Positions 54,117 to 63,605 are shown, counted from the stretch's first letter. The stretch: 64,000 bases of DNA from Paludibacteraceae bacterium (GCA_017480285.1 JAFVAX010000022.1:56654-120653), one strand, 5' to 3'. The notes: generated by a model not told the origin, from the letters alone. Program-made: numbers and translations.

Positions 54117-54746
54117 TTTCTGGTAGTGTCTGCATGCCTGTTTTATTCCACATTTTTCGCATTTTGGACTGCGGGCAGTGCAAACATATCTGCCGTGCAA
54201 CAAAAGCCAATGATGTGCTTTAGGAATGAGGTTTTCCGGAATATATTTTACCAATTGTTTTTCTGTCTGAAGCGGATTTTTAGAGTTGGTTGTCAGTCCG
54301 ATACGCTCCGACACACGAAAGATATGTGTATCTACTGCCATCGTCGGTAGCCCGAACTGAACGGCACATACTACATTTGCGGTTTTTCTACCGACACCGG
54401 CAAGCGTTTGCAAATCTTCTATATTGTCAGGTACTTCTCCGTTAAAGACTTCAACCAATCTTTTAGACATCTGTTTGAGATGCAGGGCTTTGCTGTTAGG
54501 GTAAGAGACAGATTTTATATATGAAAAGATTTCTTCTACGCTTGCTTGCGACATTTCTTTGGCAGTAGGGTATGCTTCGAACAAAGCGGGTGTTACCTGA
54601 TTAACGCGTTTGTCGGTGCATTGGGCGGAAAGCATCACTGCCACAAGCAGTTGAAAAGCATTTTGAAAAACAAGTTCGCTTTCTGCTATGGGCATGTTCT
54701 GCTCAAACCAATTCAGACAATATGCAAAGCGTTGTTTGGTAGTCAT
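54099..54746 (-). CDS. nth: Endonuclease III
   Basis: A 215-residue DNA glycosylase/AP lyase. The helix-hairpin-helix LAGVGRKTANVV contains Lys121; the catalytic Asp139 is in AVDTHIFRV. Four cysteines (189, 196, 199, 205) bind a 4Fe-4S cluster (C-x6-C-x2-C-x5-C). It removes oxidised pyrimidines. The 3' end overlaps mutS. Confidence 0.96.
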   Translation of the reverse strand: MTTKQRFAYCLNWFEQNMPIAESELVFQNAFQLLVAVMLSAQCTDKRVNQVTPALFEAYPTAKEMSQASVEEIFSYIKSVSYPNSKALHLKQMSKRLVEVFNGEVPDNIEDLQTLAGVGRKTANVVCAVQFGLPTMAVDTHIFRVSERIGLTTNSKNPLQTEKQLVKYIPENLIPKAHHWLLLHGRYVCTARSPKCEKCGIKQACRHYQKLLSDK

Positions 54747-54763
54747 TTGGTTCGTGGGACTTG

Positions 54764-54928
54764 TCAGAATGGATCGATAGGCACCATAAAAGGATCAACA
54801 AACACGACATTTCCCTTGTGGTCGCCGGTAACGAGCATCTGGTGGTCGCGTCGTTTCTGCGCAATAAGGCGTTTATGAACAAGCTGCATCCCGATACGCA
54901 TCTTTTCGTCAAATTCTTCGTTGGTCAT
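54764..54928 (-). CDS. Conserved-looking 54-residue protein upstream of nth
   Basis: ATG at 54928 to TGA at 54764-54766 encodes MTNEEFDEKMRIGMQLVHKR, then LIAQKRRDHQMLVTGDHKGN and a C-terminal VDPFMVPIDPF. It is charged, has no signal peptide and could be a small helical protein with a short strand. It lies 17 bases upstream of nth and has a good promoter at 55032-55063, which would make sense only for this gene plus nth. I do not recognise the family. Confidence 0.6.
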   Translation of the reverse strand: MTNEEFDEKMRIGMQLVHKRLIAQKRRDHQMLVTGDHKGNVVFVDPFMVPIDPF

Positions 54929-55031
54929 AGTTGCTGATTTATTTTATTCCACATTTCTTTGTTTTCTATTATTAGTTTGCCGTTTTTCTTTGCTATAGGT
55001 ACTGTTGGTGAGTAAGTATTGTTGTATATAG

Positions 55032-55063
55032 CAAATGTAATCAATATTTGCTAAAAAAGCAAA
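55032..55063 (-). promoter_or_regulatory. Promoter for the 54-residue gene and nth
   Basis: On the minus strand TTTG (55063-55060), 20 bases, TACATTTG (55039-55032). The predicted leader is about 100 bases long. Confidence 0.6.
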
Positions 55064-55072
55064 TTTTAGGAA

Positions 55073-55456
55073 TTATTCGTCAAAAACATCGGAAAAGAAT
55101 GCATCTATTTCTCGTCGCTCTTTTTTAGTTGGTCTGCCTGTTCCGCGTTCGCGTCCCATCTGCTGGGCAAACCGCGCCATCTCAAACAGTTCGAGTTGGT
55201 CGGGTGTGGTGAGGTCTTGCATATATTCGGGCACAAGTTTTGCCCCAAGGCGGTTTTCGGAGAGTTGCAACACTTTGTAGGTAAAGACAATACCGTGTCG
55301 GCGTACGGTGAATACATCTCCTGTGTTCAGTGTTCGCGATGCTTTGAGTGTCGTGCCACCCATTTGTATCTGTCCTTTTGCGCAAGCATCTGCCGCCATG
55401 GAGCGGGTCTTGAAAAGTCGCATTGCAAACAAGTATTTATCAACTCTTACCGGCAT
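55073..55456 (-). CDS. hslR: S4-domain RNA-binding protein (Hsp15-like)
   Basis: A 127-residue protein with an N-terminal S4 domain (RVDKYLFAMRLFKTRSMAADAC... GQIQM) and a basic C-terminal tail (GRPTKKERREIDAFF). Hsp15 rescues stalled 50S-nascent chain complexes after heat shock. It follows the ClpC-like gene by one base, in an apparent proteostasis pair. Confidence 0.88.
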   Translation of the reverse strand: MPVRVDKYLFAMRLFKTRSMAADACAKGQIQMGGTTLKASRTLNTGDVFTVRRHGIVFTYKVLQLSENRLGAKLVPEYMQDLTTPDQLELFEMARFAQQMGRERGTGRPTKKERREIDAFFSDVFDE

Positions 55457-55457
55457 T

Positions 55458-57914
55458 TTATTTCAGTATAAGTTCGTCGTTTTCAGCGTCTAAGGTGATA
55501 TTTTTCTTCGGGTTTTCCGCCAGCATGTGCTCGGTTAGCCGGTCTTCCACTTCGCTTGATATAGTACGCTTCAGTGGTCGTGCGCCGTATTGAACATCGT
55601 AGCCTTTCTTGAGCAGAACTTCTTTGGCTTGGTCGGTAAGGGTAAGCGTGTAGCCTAAGTCTTGAAGTCGTTTTTGCAGTTTGCCTATTTCCAAATCCAG
55701 AATCTTGAGCATAGAGTCTTTGTCCAACTGGTGGAAGGACACTATCTTGTCGATACGGTTCAGGAACTCCGGCGAGAAGGTTTTGTTAAGAGCCTTGCGC
55801 AGTACGCTTTCTGCAGCTTTGTCAGAAATAAAGTCTCCCTGTTCAAAACCTATCCCGCGTCCAAAGTCTTTGAGTTGTCGCGAACCCACGTTGCTTGTCA
55901 TTATGATGACCGTGTTCTTAAAGTCGGTAGCCCTGCCTTGTTGGTCGGTGAGGCGACCTTCGTCGAGCAACTGTAACAAGATATTGAACACATCGGGGTG
56001 GGCTTTCTCTATCTCATCGAAAAGAACAATGCTGTATGGTTTGCGGCGGACAGCCTCTGTCAGTTTGCCTGCATTTTCATAACCCACATATCCCGGAGGC
56101 GCTCCTACAAGCAGTGAGACGCTAAACTTCTCCATATACTCTGACATGTCGAAGCGTATGAGAGCATCCTTTGAGCCGAACATCTCTTCTGCCAGACACT
56201 GTGCAAGATAGGTCTTACCCACACCTGTCGGACCAAGGAAAAGGAAAGTGCCTATAGGTCGGTTAGGGTCTTTCAGTCCCACACGACTTCGCTGAATACT
56301 CTGAACAACGGCTTTGACGGCTTCTGCCTGACCTATGACTCGTTCTTTCAGTATAGTGTCAAGTTGGCGGAGTCGTATGTTCTCTTCTTTGGCGATGCGC
56401 TCAACCGGCACGCCTGACATAGTAGAGATGACATGTGCCACATCTTCAGTGGTTATTGTCTCGGCTGAATTGGCGCGTTGTTCTTCCCATTGCTTGAGTT
56501 CTAATTTGAGTCTGCCTGTCAGCGCACGCTCTCGGTCTCGGAGCGGACTTGCCACTTCGTATTGCTCGCTTTTAATGACCTCTTGCAGATTGAGGTGTAT
56601 GTCTTTTATTTGTTGCTCGAGTGCTTGTATGTTCTCCGGCAGTTTGGGCGTATAGACATGCAGTCGTGCTCCTACTTCGTCCATAGCATCGATGGCTTTG
56701 TCGGGGAACTGCCGCTCAGTGAGATAGCGGTCGGCAAGACGCACGCAGGCTTCCAAAACCTCTTTTGTGTAGCGTACATGGTGGTATGCTTCGTAGTGTG
56801 GAGCAAGTTGCTGTAAGATAGCAAGTGTCTCGTCGGTAGTAGTCGGAACGACCATAACACTTTGAAAACGACGGTCTAATGCTCCGTCTTTTTCAATGCT
56901 CTGGCGATATTCGTTGATGGTAGTAGCACCGATGCATTGCAACTCTCCTCGTGCGAGGGCGGGCTTGAGCATGTTGGCAGCGTCAAGTTGTCCGGCTTGG
57001 TTTCCGGCACCGATGATAGTATGTATCTCGTCGATGAACAAAATGATGTTTTTGTTCTTTTTGAGTTCGGAGATGATGGCTTTCATCCTTTCTTCGAATT
57101 GTCCGCGATATTTAGTGCCTGCAACAAGGCTGCCCACATCAAGTGTCAGAATACGCTTGTTGAACAACACGGGTGCAATATCTTTGTTGGCGATACGGGT
57201 AGCAAGTCCTTCAACGATAGCCGATTTGCCCACGCCGGGTTCGCCTATAAGTATAGGGTTGTTCTTCTTGCGTCTGGCAAGTATTTGTACAACTCGTTCT
57301 ATCTCTTTCTGTCGCCCTACAACGGGGTCAAGTGTGCCTTGTGTTGCTTTGGCAGTAAGGTCGGTACAGAAGGCATCAAGCGCACTTTGCTTGCCGTCTT
57401 TCTTTTGAGTGGTTGTAGCACTGTTGCTGTTTCCGTCTTTATCTATTTCGTCTTCGTCGGAAGTGAAGCCATTGCTTGCTGTAGGTTGAGTGCCGTCGTG
57501 CTTATAGAAGGTTTGCATATCGTTGTACGAAACGGCGAACTTGTCGCGAAGCAGGGTGCAGGCATCGCTGTTGTTCTCACGCAGAATGGCAAGCAGAAGA
57601 TGCTGTGTATCAGCGTTTGTGTCGTGAAAATGAAGTGCTTCCAAATCAATAAAACGAAGTACACGTTCTGTCTGACGGTCGTTTTGTATTTGCGTTGTAG
57701 CGACAAAAGTGTTTTTGCGGTTTCTGTCTTCGATGGTGCGTTTGATGGCATCCAAATCAACTCCTTTTTGCAGGAGCAGTTGGCATGCTTTGTTTTCTCT
57801 GTCGCGCAAAAGGGCAAGAAGAAGGTGGTCGGGCGTTAGAAGTCCGTTGCCTAATCTTGAAGCCTCATTACGACTGTATTGAAGAACAGAATGTAGTTTG
57901 GTAGTGTAGTTCAT
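55458..57914 (-). CDS. clpC: ClpC/ClpA-like AAA+ unfoldase
   Basis: An 818-residue Clp ATPase: N-terminal Clp-N repeats (about 5-135), a Ser/Thr/Asn-rich linker, AAA1 with Walker A GEPGVGKS, a short middle domain (about 430-480), and AAA2 with Walker A GPTGVGKT and an IGF-type loop (GIGFEQ) that usually docks ClpP. It is thus ClpC/ClpA rather than ClpB. In the AAA2 pore region the usual SRLxGAPPGYVGYEEGG reads SLLVGAPPGYVGYENAG, so a conserved Arg is replaced by Leu. Confidence 0.9.
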   Translation of the reverse strand: MNYTTKLHSVLQYSRNEASRLGNGLLTPDHLLLALLRDRENKACQLLLQKGVDLDAIKRTIEDRNRKNTFVATTQIQNDRQTERVLRFIDLEALHFHDTNADTQHLLLAILRENNSDACTLLRDKFAVSYNDMQTFYKHDGTQPTASNGFTSDEDEIDKDGNSNSATTTQKKDGKQSALDAFCTDLTAKATQGTLDPVVGRQKEIERVVQILARRKKNNPILIGEPGVGKSAIVEGLATRIANKDIAPVLFNKRILTLDVGSLVAGTKYRGQFEERMKAIISELKKNKNIILFIDEIHTIIGAGNQAGQLDAANMLKPALARGELQCIGATTINEYRQSIEKDGALDRRFQSVMVVPTTTDETLAILQQLAPHYEAYHHVRYTKEVLEACVRLADRYLTERQFPDKAIDAMDEVGARLHVYTPKLPENIQALEQQIKDIHLNLQEVIKSEQYEVASPLRDRERALTGRLKLELKQWEEQRANSAETITTEDVAHVISTMSGVPVERIAKEENIRLRQLDTILKERVIGQAEAVKAVVQSIQRSRVGLKDPNRPIGTFLFLGPTGVGKTYLAQCLAEEMFGSKDALIRFDMSEYMEKFSVSLLVGAPPGYVGYENAGKLTEAVRRKPYSIVLFDEIEKAHPDVFNILLQLLDEGRLTDQQGRATDFKNTVIIMTSNVGSRQLKDFGRGIGFEQGDFISDKAAESVLRKALNKTFSPEFLNRIDKIVSFHQLDKDSMLKILDLEIGKLQKRLQDLGYTLTLTDQAKEVLLKKGYDVQYGARPLKRTISSEVEDRLTEHMLAENPKKNITLDAENDELILK

Positions 57915-57937
57915 ATTGCTTATAAATAGTTATTTCT

Positions 57938-59935
57938 TTATCGGTTAAAATGCCAAGCTAAGCCGGCTCTTATGACCGGCGGATTGAGCGGATAGTTGGG
58001 CATTGTATAGTAGTCTTTGTTCTTCATAAAATAGTAATTGAAGTGTGTAAAGTTTATGAAGAACTTTAGTTTTATCAGTTTTGGGTAGAAGTTAGCATAT
58101 ACACCTAAAATAGGATAGTTGCCCACTTTCTTTGTATCTTGCACGCAGAATTGCCCCGTTGCAGGGTTGAGAAGCGGTGCGTAATAGGCAGTGTTGTAGC
58201 GCATATCCACACCTATCTGTGCGTCTAATGCCTTGAACCAGCGACCATGGTAATACCAGTTGGCATAGATGCTTATTTGAGGTAAGGGTAGGGTTGATGA
58301 AGATGACAGTTGCCAGACTATGTTGTTGTCGAAATTGAAGTATTTGGTGCGTATGTTGGCTGTTGCATCAACCGACACAACTTGCACATTTCCGGTGTTC
58401 TGTACGGGCAGACCGTCCTCTGCAAAATAGATATTGTGGGTTATGTTTTCAAACCCCACTTTGGCTTTAAGTTGCACATATTTTGTAGGATAGGCTATGC
58501 TTCCACCTACATAAAAACGGAAAACCTTGCCAAAACTATTGTCCCAACAAAAGTGATTTGAGCGGTAGTGTTGCAAGAAATAGTTAGGTTTCTCGTTTTT
58601 GACATACGCATTGGCAGTAATGGTCAGTGTGTCATTTTTTATCGGTATAAAGCCGTTCAGGTGTCCATTTACTTGAAACTCACCGATTTTATACCCCAAC
58701 AGACAGACATCACCGTTAAAGCCGTAGCGAATGTATTTGCCTCTGTTTTTATAGAGCGAACCGCCAATCCAAGTGTTGTTGGTCCAGCGATAAACGGTGT
58801 TGGTGTCGGTGATGTTGCGATACTCATTGACGCTAAGGTCAGCCGGACTGAAGTTTATCACAGAGTCGGCAAAAAGCGGGTCTTTCTGCGGACCGGAACT
58901 TGTAAGACGCTGACATTCGTTGGTGGCATAGACGGTAGCACCAAAATGCAACCATTTGTTAAACTCTTCTTCGAAAGTAACTGAAAGTGTGTTTCTTATA
59001 GTTAGTACGACAGCCGTATCGTTGGTCGTTGACTGGTTGAAATAATTATTTTCGTAGAAGTTTTGGTTTGCTGTTTTTTCGCGATAGCGTTTTGATGCAT
59101 TGTTTATGTTCAGCGTATGCCGGAAGGTCGTAACGGGAATGTAATCAATCGTTACGGAGTCTTCATTGACACGCCTTTCACGCTCAACGCAAAGGCTGTA
59201 ATGGTGAGTCCAAAAACCGGCCACATACTTGAAACCTGACATTGCATTCAGATTTACGGGAATATCGTCAGCCGAAAGTCTGCCTTCGTCAATATCATCG
59301 GTAGTTTTGATACCGCCGTTTTCAAAATTGGACAGTGTTGATAGCATCACAGAGCCGAAACAAGAATAGTGTCGCCCGTTATATGCCCCATATATAGAGC
59401 CTTTGAAGTTCTTGCCCGATTGGTTTTGATAATGCCCAACTGAATGGTTATAGTCAATAGACATACTCAGATTGAAGTTCTTTTTCAAGTTTCCTGTAAA
59501 GAAAAACTCTATAGTGTTTTCTTCGTGATAGGTTGTAAAACCTCGATAGTAACCTATTGAACTATAAGGTGTTGTAGTATGGCAATAGCGTATGTCCTGT
59601 GGGGTTAGTATGTATGGTTGGTAGGCATTAGCAAAAAGGAAATCGACCTTGTTTTGGCGGTTGAAATAAATAGCCGACTGAAGTGGTGAAACAAGGTTGG
59701 CATTATAAGTGTTGTTGATGCTGTAGTTATCGTTGATTGTTTGCAGGGGAAAATTCAGGTATGATGTGTCAATTTGGCAGGAATCGGGCATAGCAATGTC
59801 AGTTTTGAACTGCCAACTGCGTATTTTTGTTGGCACAAAACTTTTGCGTGAAGCCCCGATAGCGCTACTATTACCTATCATCAACAGACCAACCATTATT
59901 ATCACTATGTTGCGGAAAATGTGCATTAAGCGCAA
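57938..59935 (-). CDS. Putative porin (Porin_10-like outer-membrane protein)
   Basis: A 665-residue protein with a signal peptide (hydrophobic residues 10-27), rich in aromatic residues and alternating strands, ending in AGLAWHFNR. The motif set (FLFANAYQPYILTPQDIRYC, YSSIGYYRG) fits the Bacteroidota putative-porin family. It is 23 bases upstream of the ClpC-like gene. A -7-like TAACTTTG occurs just before the ATG. Confidence 0.75.
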   Translation of the reverse strand: MRLMHIFRNIVIIMVGLLMIGNSSAIGASRKSFVPTKIRSWQFKTDIAMPDSCQIDTSYLNFPLQTINDNYSINNTYNANLVSPLQSAIYFNRQNKVDFLFANAYQPYILTPQDIRYCHTTTPYSSIGYYRGFTTYHEENTIEFFFTGNLKKNFNLSMSIDYNHSVGHYQNQSGKNFKGSIYGAYNGRHYSCFGSVMLSTLSNFENGGIKTTDDIDEGRLSADDIPVNLNAMSGFKYVAGFWTHHYSLCVERERRVNEDSVTIDYIPVTTFRHTLNINNASKRYREKTANQNFYENNYFNQSTTNDTAVVLTIRNTLSVTFEEEFNKWLHFGATVYATNECQRLTSSGPQKDPLFADSVINFSPADLSVNEYRNITDTNTVYRWTNNTWIGGSLYKNRGKYIRYGFNGDVCLLGYKIGEFQVNGHLNGFIPIKNDTLTITANAYVKNEKPNYFLQHYRSNHFCWDNSFGKVFRFYVGGSIAYPTKYVQLKAKVGFENITHNIYFAEDGLPVQNTGNVQVVSVDATANIRTKYFNFDNNIVWQLSSSSTLPLPQISIYANWYYHGRWFKALDAQIGVDMRYNTAYYAPLLNPATGQFCVQDTKKVGNYPILGVYANFYPKLIKLKFFINFTHFNYYFMKNKDYYTMPNYPLNPPVIRAGLAWHFNR

Positions 59936-60003
59936 AGTTACAAAAAAAATGCCAAATATGAAAATTTATGTTGTATTTATGTGATATATTGACATTTTAT
60001 GTC

Positions 60004-61263
60004 TTATTCTTCTGTTTTTACCAATTTGTACAGTTTATCTCCTCGGTGAAGTGTCTGACTTGTTTTGAGTGAGCATACTTGTCCTTTTTCGGCTTTTTGT
60101 GCAGGTTTTTCATCGACTCGCAATCCTTCGGCTGTTTGTTCGTAAGCACCCGTTGTCTCGCCCGTTACGAGCAGTTCATCGCCTTCCTCAAAAAAAGCGG
60201 ACTCAACTGTAAATTCAGCCACACTTACTTGCTTGAAGAAGTTGGTACATCTGCCGACATACACTTTTGTTCGTGTAGCGCGACTGCCGTATGAATGTGT
60301 CCATTCGCCTAAACGCTGACCTAAATAGTAGCCTTCCCAGAAACCGCGATTGAAAACTCTTTTGAGGCGTTCGTCCCAGAGGTGAATTTTGTTTTCTATA
60401 ATGTCGTCGTTTTCATAATCACCATTTAGGTATGCCTCGACAGCCTCTTTGTAGCAACCAACAACTGTGCTTACATATTCAGCCCCGCGAGCCCTACCTT
60501 CAATCTTCAGTACAGATACTCCGGCATCTAAAATCTTGTTCAGGAAATGTATGGTTTTCAGGTCTTTGGGTGACATTAGGTATTGGTTATCAACATCTAT
60601 CTGTAAGTCTGTTTCCTTGTCAGAGAGTGTATATGCATGTCGGCAAACCTGTGCGCATGCCCCACGATTGGCGGACATATTGTAGTTGTGCAGACTCATA
60701 TAGCACTTGCCACTTACTGCCATACATAGTGCCCCATGGCAGAACATCTCCAAGCGCATCTGTTCGCCGTTTCTGCCACATATATTTTTGCTTTCAATAT
60801 CTCTGCTTATACTTTTTACTTGTTCTAAATTCAGTTCGCGGGCAAGTACTGCCACATCGGCAAACTGCGAGTAAAACTCAAGGGCTTCTGTATTGGCGAT
60901 GTTGAGTTGTGTTGACAAGTGTACGGGCATTCCCACTTTGTTGGCATACCGCATAACGCTTATGTCTGACGCTATGATGGCTGTAACACCGGCAGATTTT
61001 GCATTATCTACAATTTCTTTCATCAATGGCTGATCTTCAGGATACATAACCGTGTTAAGTGTAAGATAAGTACTTACGCCTTTTTCTCTACACATTTGCG
61101 CTATGGTGTGCATATCTTTTGTGGTGAAATTCGCTGAAGAGCGGGCACGCATATTTAGATGTTCAATACCAAAATATACAGAGTCAGCACCTGCATTGAG
61201 TGCTGCCGATAGGCTTTCCCAAGAACCTACGGGAGCCATAATCTCGATTTTCCTGTTTGTCAT
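60004..61263 (-). CDS. U32-family peptidase-like protein (TrhP/YegQ type)
   Basis: A 419-residue U32 protein: APVGSWESLSAALNAGADSVYFG at the N-terminus, and the conserved cysteines in MFCHGALCMAVSGKCYMS and RGACAQVCR, which in the family bind an iron-sulfur cluster. The best-known members (TrhP) make 5-hydroxyuridine at tRNA position 34 using prephenate. Assignment to that reaction is by family only. Divergent from tsaE. Confidence 0.88.
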   Translation of the reverse strand: MTNRKIEIMAPVGSWESLSAALNAGADSVYFGIEHLNMRARSSANFTTKDMHTIAQMCREKGVSTYLTLNTVMYPEDQPLMKEIVDNAKSAGVTAIIASDISVMRYANKVGMPVHLSTQLNIANTEALEFYSQFADVAVLARELNLEQVKSISRDIESKNICGRNGEQMRLEMFCHGALCMAVSGKCYMSLHNYNMSANRGACAQVCRHAYTLSDKETDLQIDVDNQYLMSPKDLKTIHFLNKILDAGVSVLKIEGRARGAEYVSTVVGCYKEAVEAYLNGDYENDDIIENKIHLWDERLKRVFNRGFWEGYYLGQRLGEWTHSYGSRATRTKVYVGRCTNFFKQVSVAEFTVESAFFEEGDELLVTGETTGAYEQTAEGLRVDEKPAQKAEKGQVCSLKTSQTLHRGDKLYKLVKTEE

Positions 61264-61307
61264 TGTTTGTGAAATTTTCCTACAAAGTTACGATATTTTT
61301 TTTAATT

Positions 61308-61339
61308 TTTTGTAATTAGTTCTATTTTTTGTAACTTTG
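61308..61339 (+). promoter_or_regulatory. Promoter for tsaE
   Basis: TTTTG (61308-61312) and TAACTTTG (61332-61339), spacer 19-20. RNA would start near 61346, only a few bases before the most upstream start codon (61350). Confidence 0.65.
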
Positions 61340-61349
61340 TAGGGAAGTT

Positions 61350-61799
61350 TTGCTTTATTTTTATGAATTTAATCAAAGAAACAACGAATTGTATCTTTTA
61401 AGCGATAAAGGCGTGAGGCTGTCGCTTAAGCAATGGCTATTGTCGTTCGGTGAGAAAAGAGTGTTTGCTTTCGACGGAAAGATGGGTGCGGGTAAAACCA
61501 CTTTCATTCGGCAACTGTGTGAAGAGCTTGGTGTTCAGGATGTTGTCAATAGTCCTACCTTTGCTATTGTCAATGTTTATAAAGATGCTTGTGGTGAAGA
61601 TATTTATCACTTCGACTGCTACCGACTTAAAAACCCATACGAGGCGATCGATTTTGGTGCAGAAGAGTATTTGTATTCAGGCTGTTATTGCTTTATAGAG
61701 TGGCCTGATATAATAAGTGATTTATTGCCTGACGATACGGTTTGGGTCAGTATATCGGTTGATGAACAAGGAAAAAGAGAATTGACAGTCGGTGATTAA
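61350..61799 (+). CDS. tsaE: tRNA t6A biosynthesis ATPase TsaE
   Basis: A protein of up to 149 residues with Walker A GKMGAGKTT (43-51), the strand SPTFAIVN and YHFDCYRL, and the C-terminal FIEWPD. TsaE is the ATPase that regenerates the TsaBD t6A synthase. No ATG opens this frame: a TTG at 61350 is the farthest option, and a TTG at 61389 would fit homologue lengths better. With the promoter at 61332, the upstream choice would leave a leader of about 5 bases. Confidence 0.9.
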   Translation: MLYFYEFNQRNNELYLLSDKGVRLSLKQWLLSFGEKRVFAFDGKMGAGKTTFIRQLCEELGVQDVVNSPTFAIVNVYKDACGEDIYHFDCYRLKNPYEAIDFGAEEYLYSGCYCFIEWPDIISDLLPDDTVWVSISVDEQGKRELTVGD

Positions 61800-62577
61800 A
61801 AGACTTGTACTTATATTGGCTTGCTTGTTTGCAGTGCTTAGCGGTTTTTCGGTTGAGCACGAGTATGTGTTGTCGTTGCAATATGGCGGTGTGGCACTTG
61901 AGGACGAATATCTCAGTCCGATGCGCTACAAAGGCTGGTCGGTAGGCTTTCGCAACGAATGGTGGCAGAAGTTTCGCAGACATCCTGAATGGCAACATAC
62001 GGGAAAGGTGTATCTTGGTTTTTCAAGAACTCACAACCAAACATACTACAACTCTATTGATGCTCTGCAAGTTCGTGGCGGTTGGGGTGCTTATCGTCGG
62101 TTTGATAACTTATGGAAAGGTTTGTCGATAAGTGTCGGTCCGGCTCTTTATGCAGACATGTTGGTCAAATACATAGGCTCTTATGTCAATAAACCTGTAT
62201 CAATGGACTTGGCAGCGTCAGTTGGTCTGCATACCGTTCTGCAATACAGTTTTAAGTTAAAGAAAGTTGATATTTCTTTGAGATACGAACTGTGTTATGG
62301 CTTTTTAGGCTTTGGTTTTGCTCAGGACTATTGGGAGAGTTATTACGAACTTCTGAAAGGTGTTGGTCATGATGTTCGTTTTCTTGCGCCTTGGCATTAT
62401 GCCGGACTGCAACATCAGTTCAGTATTGACATTCGTTGTCGGAAGACGGCATGGCGAGTTGGTGTGGAACACTATTTCGTGCATACACGAAGAAGGCAAA
62501 TGACCTACGAAACAGAGCAGGTCAGACTGACCATTGCAACAATAATAAAATATAAACTTCTATCGCCGAGAGAATGA
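61792..62577 (+). CDS. DUF3316-like protein
   Basis: A 261-residue protein with a signal peptide (MIKRLVLILACLFAVLSGFS, GTG start overlapping the tsaE stop) and a beta-barrel-like mature part rich in Tyr and Trp (GWSVGFRNEWWQKF). It resembles the DUF3316 proteins of Bacteroidales, probably outer-membrane. Function unknown. It overlaps the S41 gene by 4 bp. Confidence 0.65.
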   Translation: MIKRLVLILACLFAVLSGFSVEHEYVLSLQYGGVALEDEYLSPMRYKGWSVGFRNEWWQKFRRHPEWQHTGKVYLGFSRTHNQTYYNSIDALQVRGGWGAYRRFDNLWKGLSISVGPALYADMLVKYIGSYVNKPVSMDLAASVGLHTVLQYSFKLKKVDISLRYELCYGFLGFGFAQDYWESYYELLKGVGHDVRFLAPWHYAGLQHQFSIDIRCRKTAWRVGVEHYFVHTRRRQMTYETEQVRLTIATIIKYKLLSPRE

Positions 62578-63599
62578 AAAATGCAGTGAAAATACTTGTT
62601 TTATTCCCTTTGACTGTGCTTCTATTGGGTTGTATGCGCGACCTGGATATATCTAAGGACAATACCCCATTGGGCAATTTTCAGGTTTTGTGGCAGACGC
62701 TTGACGAGAAATACTGTTTTTTTGACGAGAAAAAAGTAGATTGGGACTCTGTCTATCAGGTATATAAACCGAAAGTTGAGGCTATAAACAACGACGATGA
62801 AAGAACATTGTTCTCCGTTTTTGCTGATATGTTGAACACCTTAAACGATGGACATGTGAACCTTTATACTCCATTTGATGTGTCGTCTTGCACTTCTTGG
62901 TATGATGCTTATCCGCTGATTTACAATAGTAGCGTTTTGTTTTCCGACAAGTATCTTGCTAATTATCAGACTGCCGGTGGTATGTACTATGCAATGCTTA
63001 AAGCCGACTCTGTAGGACTTATGCGTTTAGGCAGTTTCTCTTCGTCGGTCTCTGCGCTGAATATGTATTATGTCTTTACTTTTTTCAAGGACTGCAAAGC
63101 ACTTATATTGGATGTACGGCATAATGGGGGTGGCGATTTAGAGATTGCATACAGGCTTGCAAGTTTCTTTTTTGACGAGAAGAAAACCGTAGGTTATCAG
63201 CAACATAAGAATGGTAAGGGACACGGCGATTTTTCTAAGTATCAGCCCATAGAACTTGAACCGTCGAAACTGAAGTGGTTAAGACCTATAGTCGTTCTGA
63301 CTGACAGATATTCTTATTCTGCTACCAACAGTTTTGTAAATGCGATGCGTTATGCACCTAATTGTTTGGTTATAGGTCAAAAAACAGGTGGTGGTGGCGG
63401 AATGCCATTGAGTTATGAGTTGCCCAACGGCTGGATGTTGCGTTTCTCAAGTGTGAGAATGACAAATGCCGGTTATCAGTCGATAGAAGATGGTGTAGAA
63501 CCGCATTTGCCTGTAGAAAAACGAAGTAATACTGAAGATCTGTGTGTAGAAATGGCATTGGAGATAATCAGGAAAGCGTATGAAAACGCCGGCAAGTAA
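62574..63599 (+). CDS. S41-family peptidase, lipoprotein
   Basis: A 341-residue protein with lipobox LLLGC (Cys20) and a tail-specific-protease-like domain: FRVLWQ-type helix region, LDVRHNGGGDLE and the catalytic serine in YSYSATNSF (about Ser249), with a Lys in GQKTGGGG (about 270). No PDZ domain is visible between 100 and 150. It should lie in the periplasm or outer membrane. It is coupled to the DUF3316-like gene by a 4-bp overlap. Confidence 0.86.
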   Translation: MKNAVKILVLFPLTVLLLGCMRDLDISKDNTPLGNFQVLWQTLDEKYCFFDEKKVDWDSVYQVYKPKVEAINNDDERTLFSVFADMLNTLNDGHVNLYTPFDVSSCTSWYDAYPLIYNSSVLFSDKYLANYQTAGGMYYAMLKADSVGLMRLGSFSSSVSALNMYYVFTFFKDCKALILDVRHNGGGDLEIAYRLASFFFDEKKTVGYQQHKNGKGHGDFSKYQPIELEPSKLKWLRPIVVLTDRYSYSATNSFVNAMRYAPNCLVIGQKTGGGGGMPLSYELPNGWMLRFSSVRMTNAGYQSIEDGVEPHLPVEKRSNTEDLCVEMALEIIRKAYENAGK

Positions 63600-63605
63600 C
63601 AATAA

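Noticed and set aside
54703-54912. 69-residue minus-strand frame upstream of nth
   Set aside because: Out of frame with the better 54-residue ORF at 54764-54928 and overlaps nth; residues look random.
56937-57839. 300-residue frame antisense to the ClpC-like gene
   Set aside because: Shadow frame; the minus strand carries a clear Clp ATPase.
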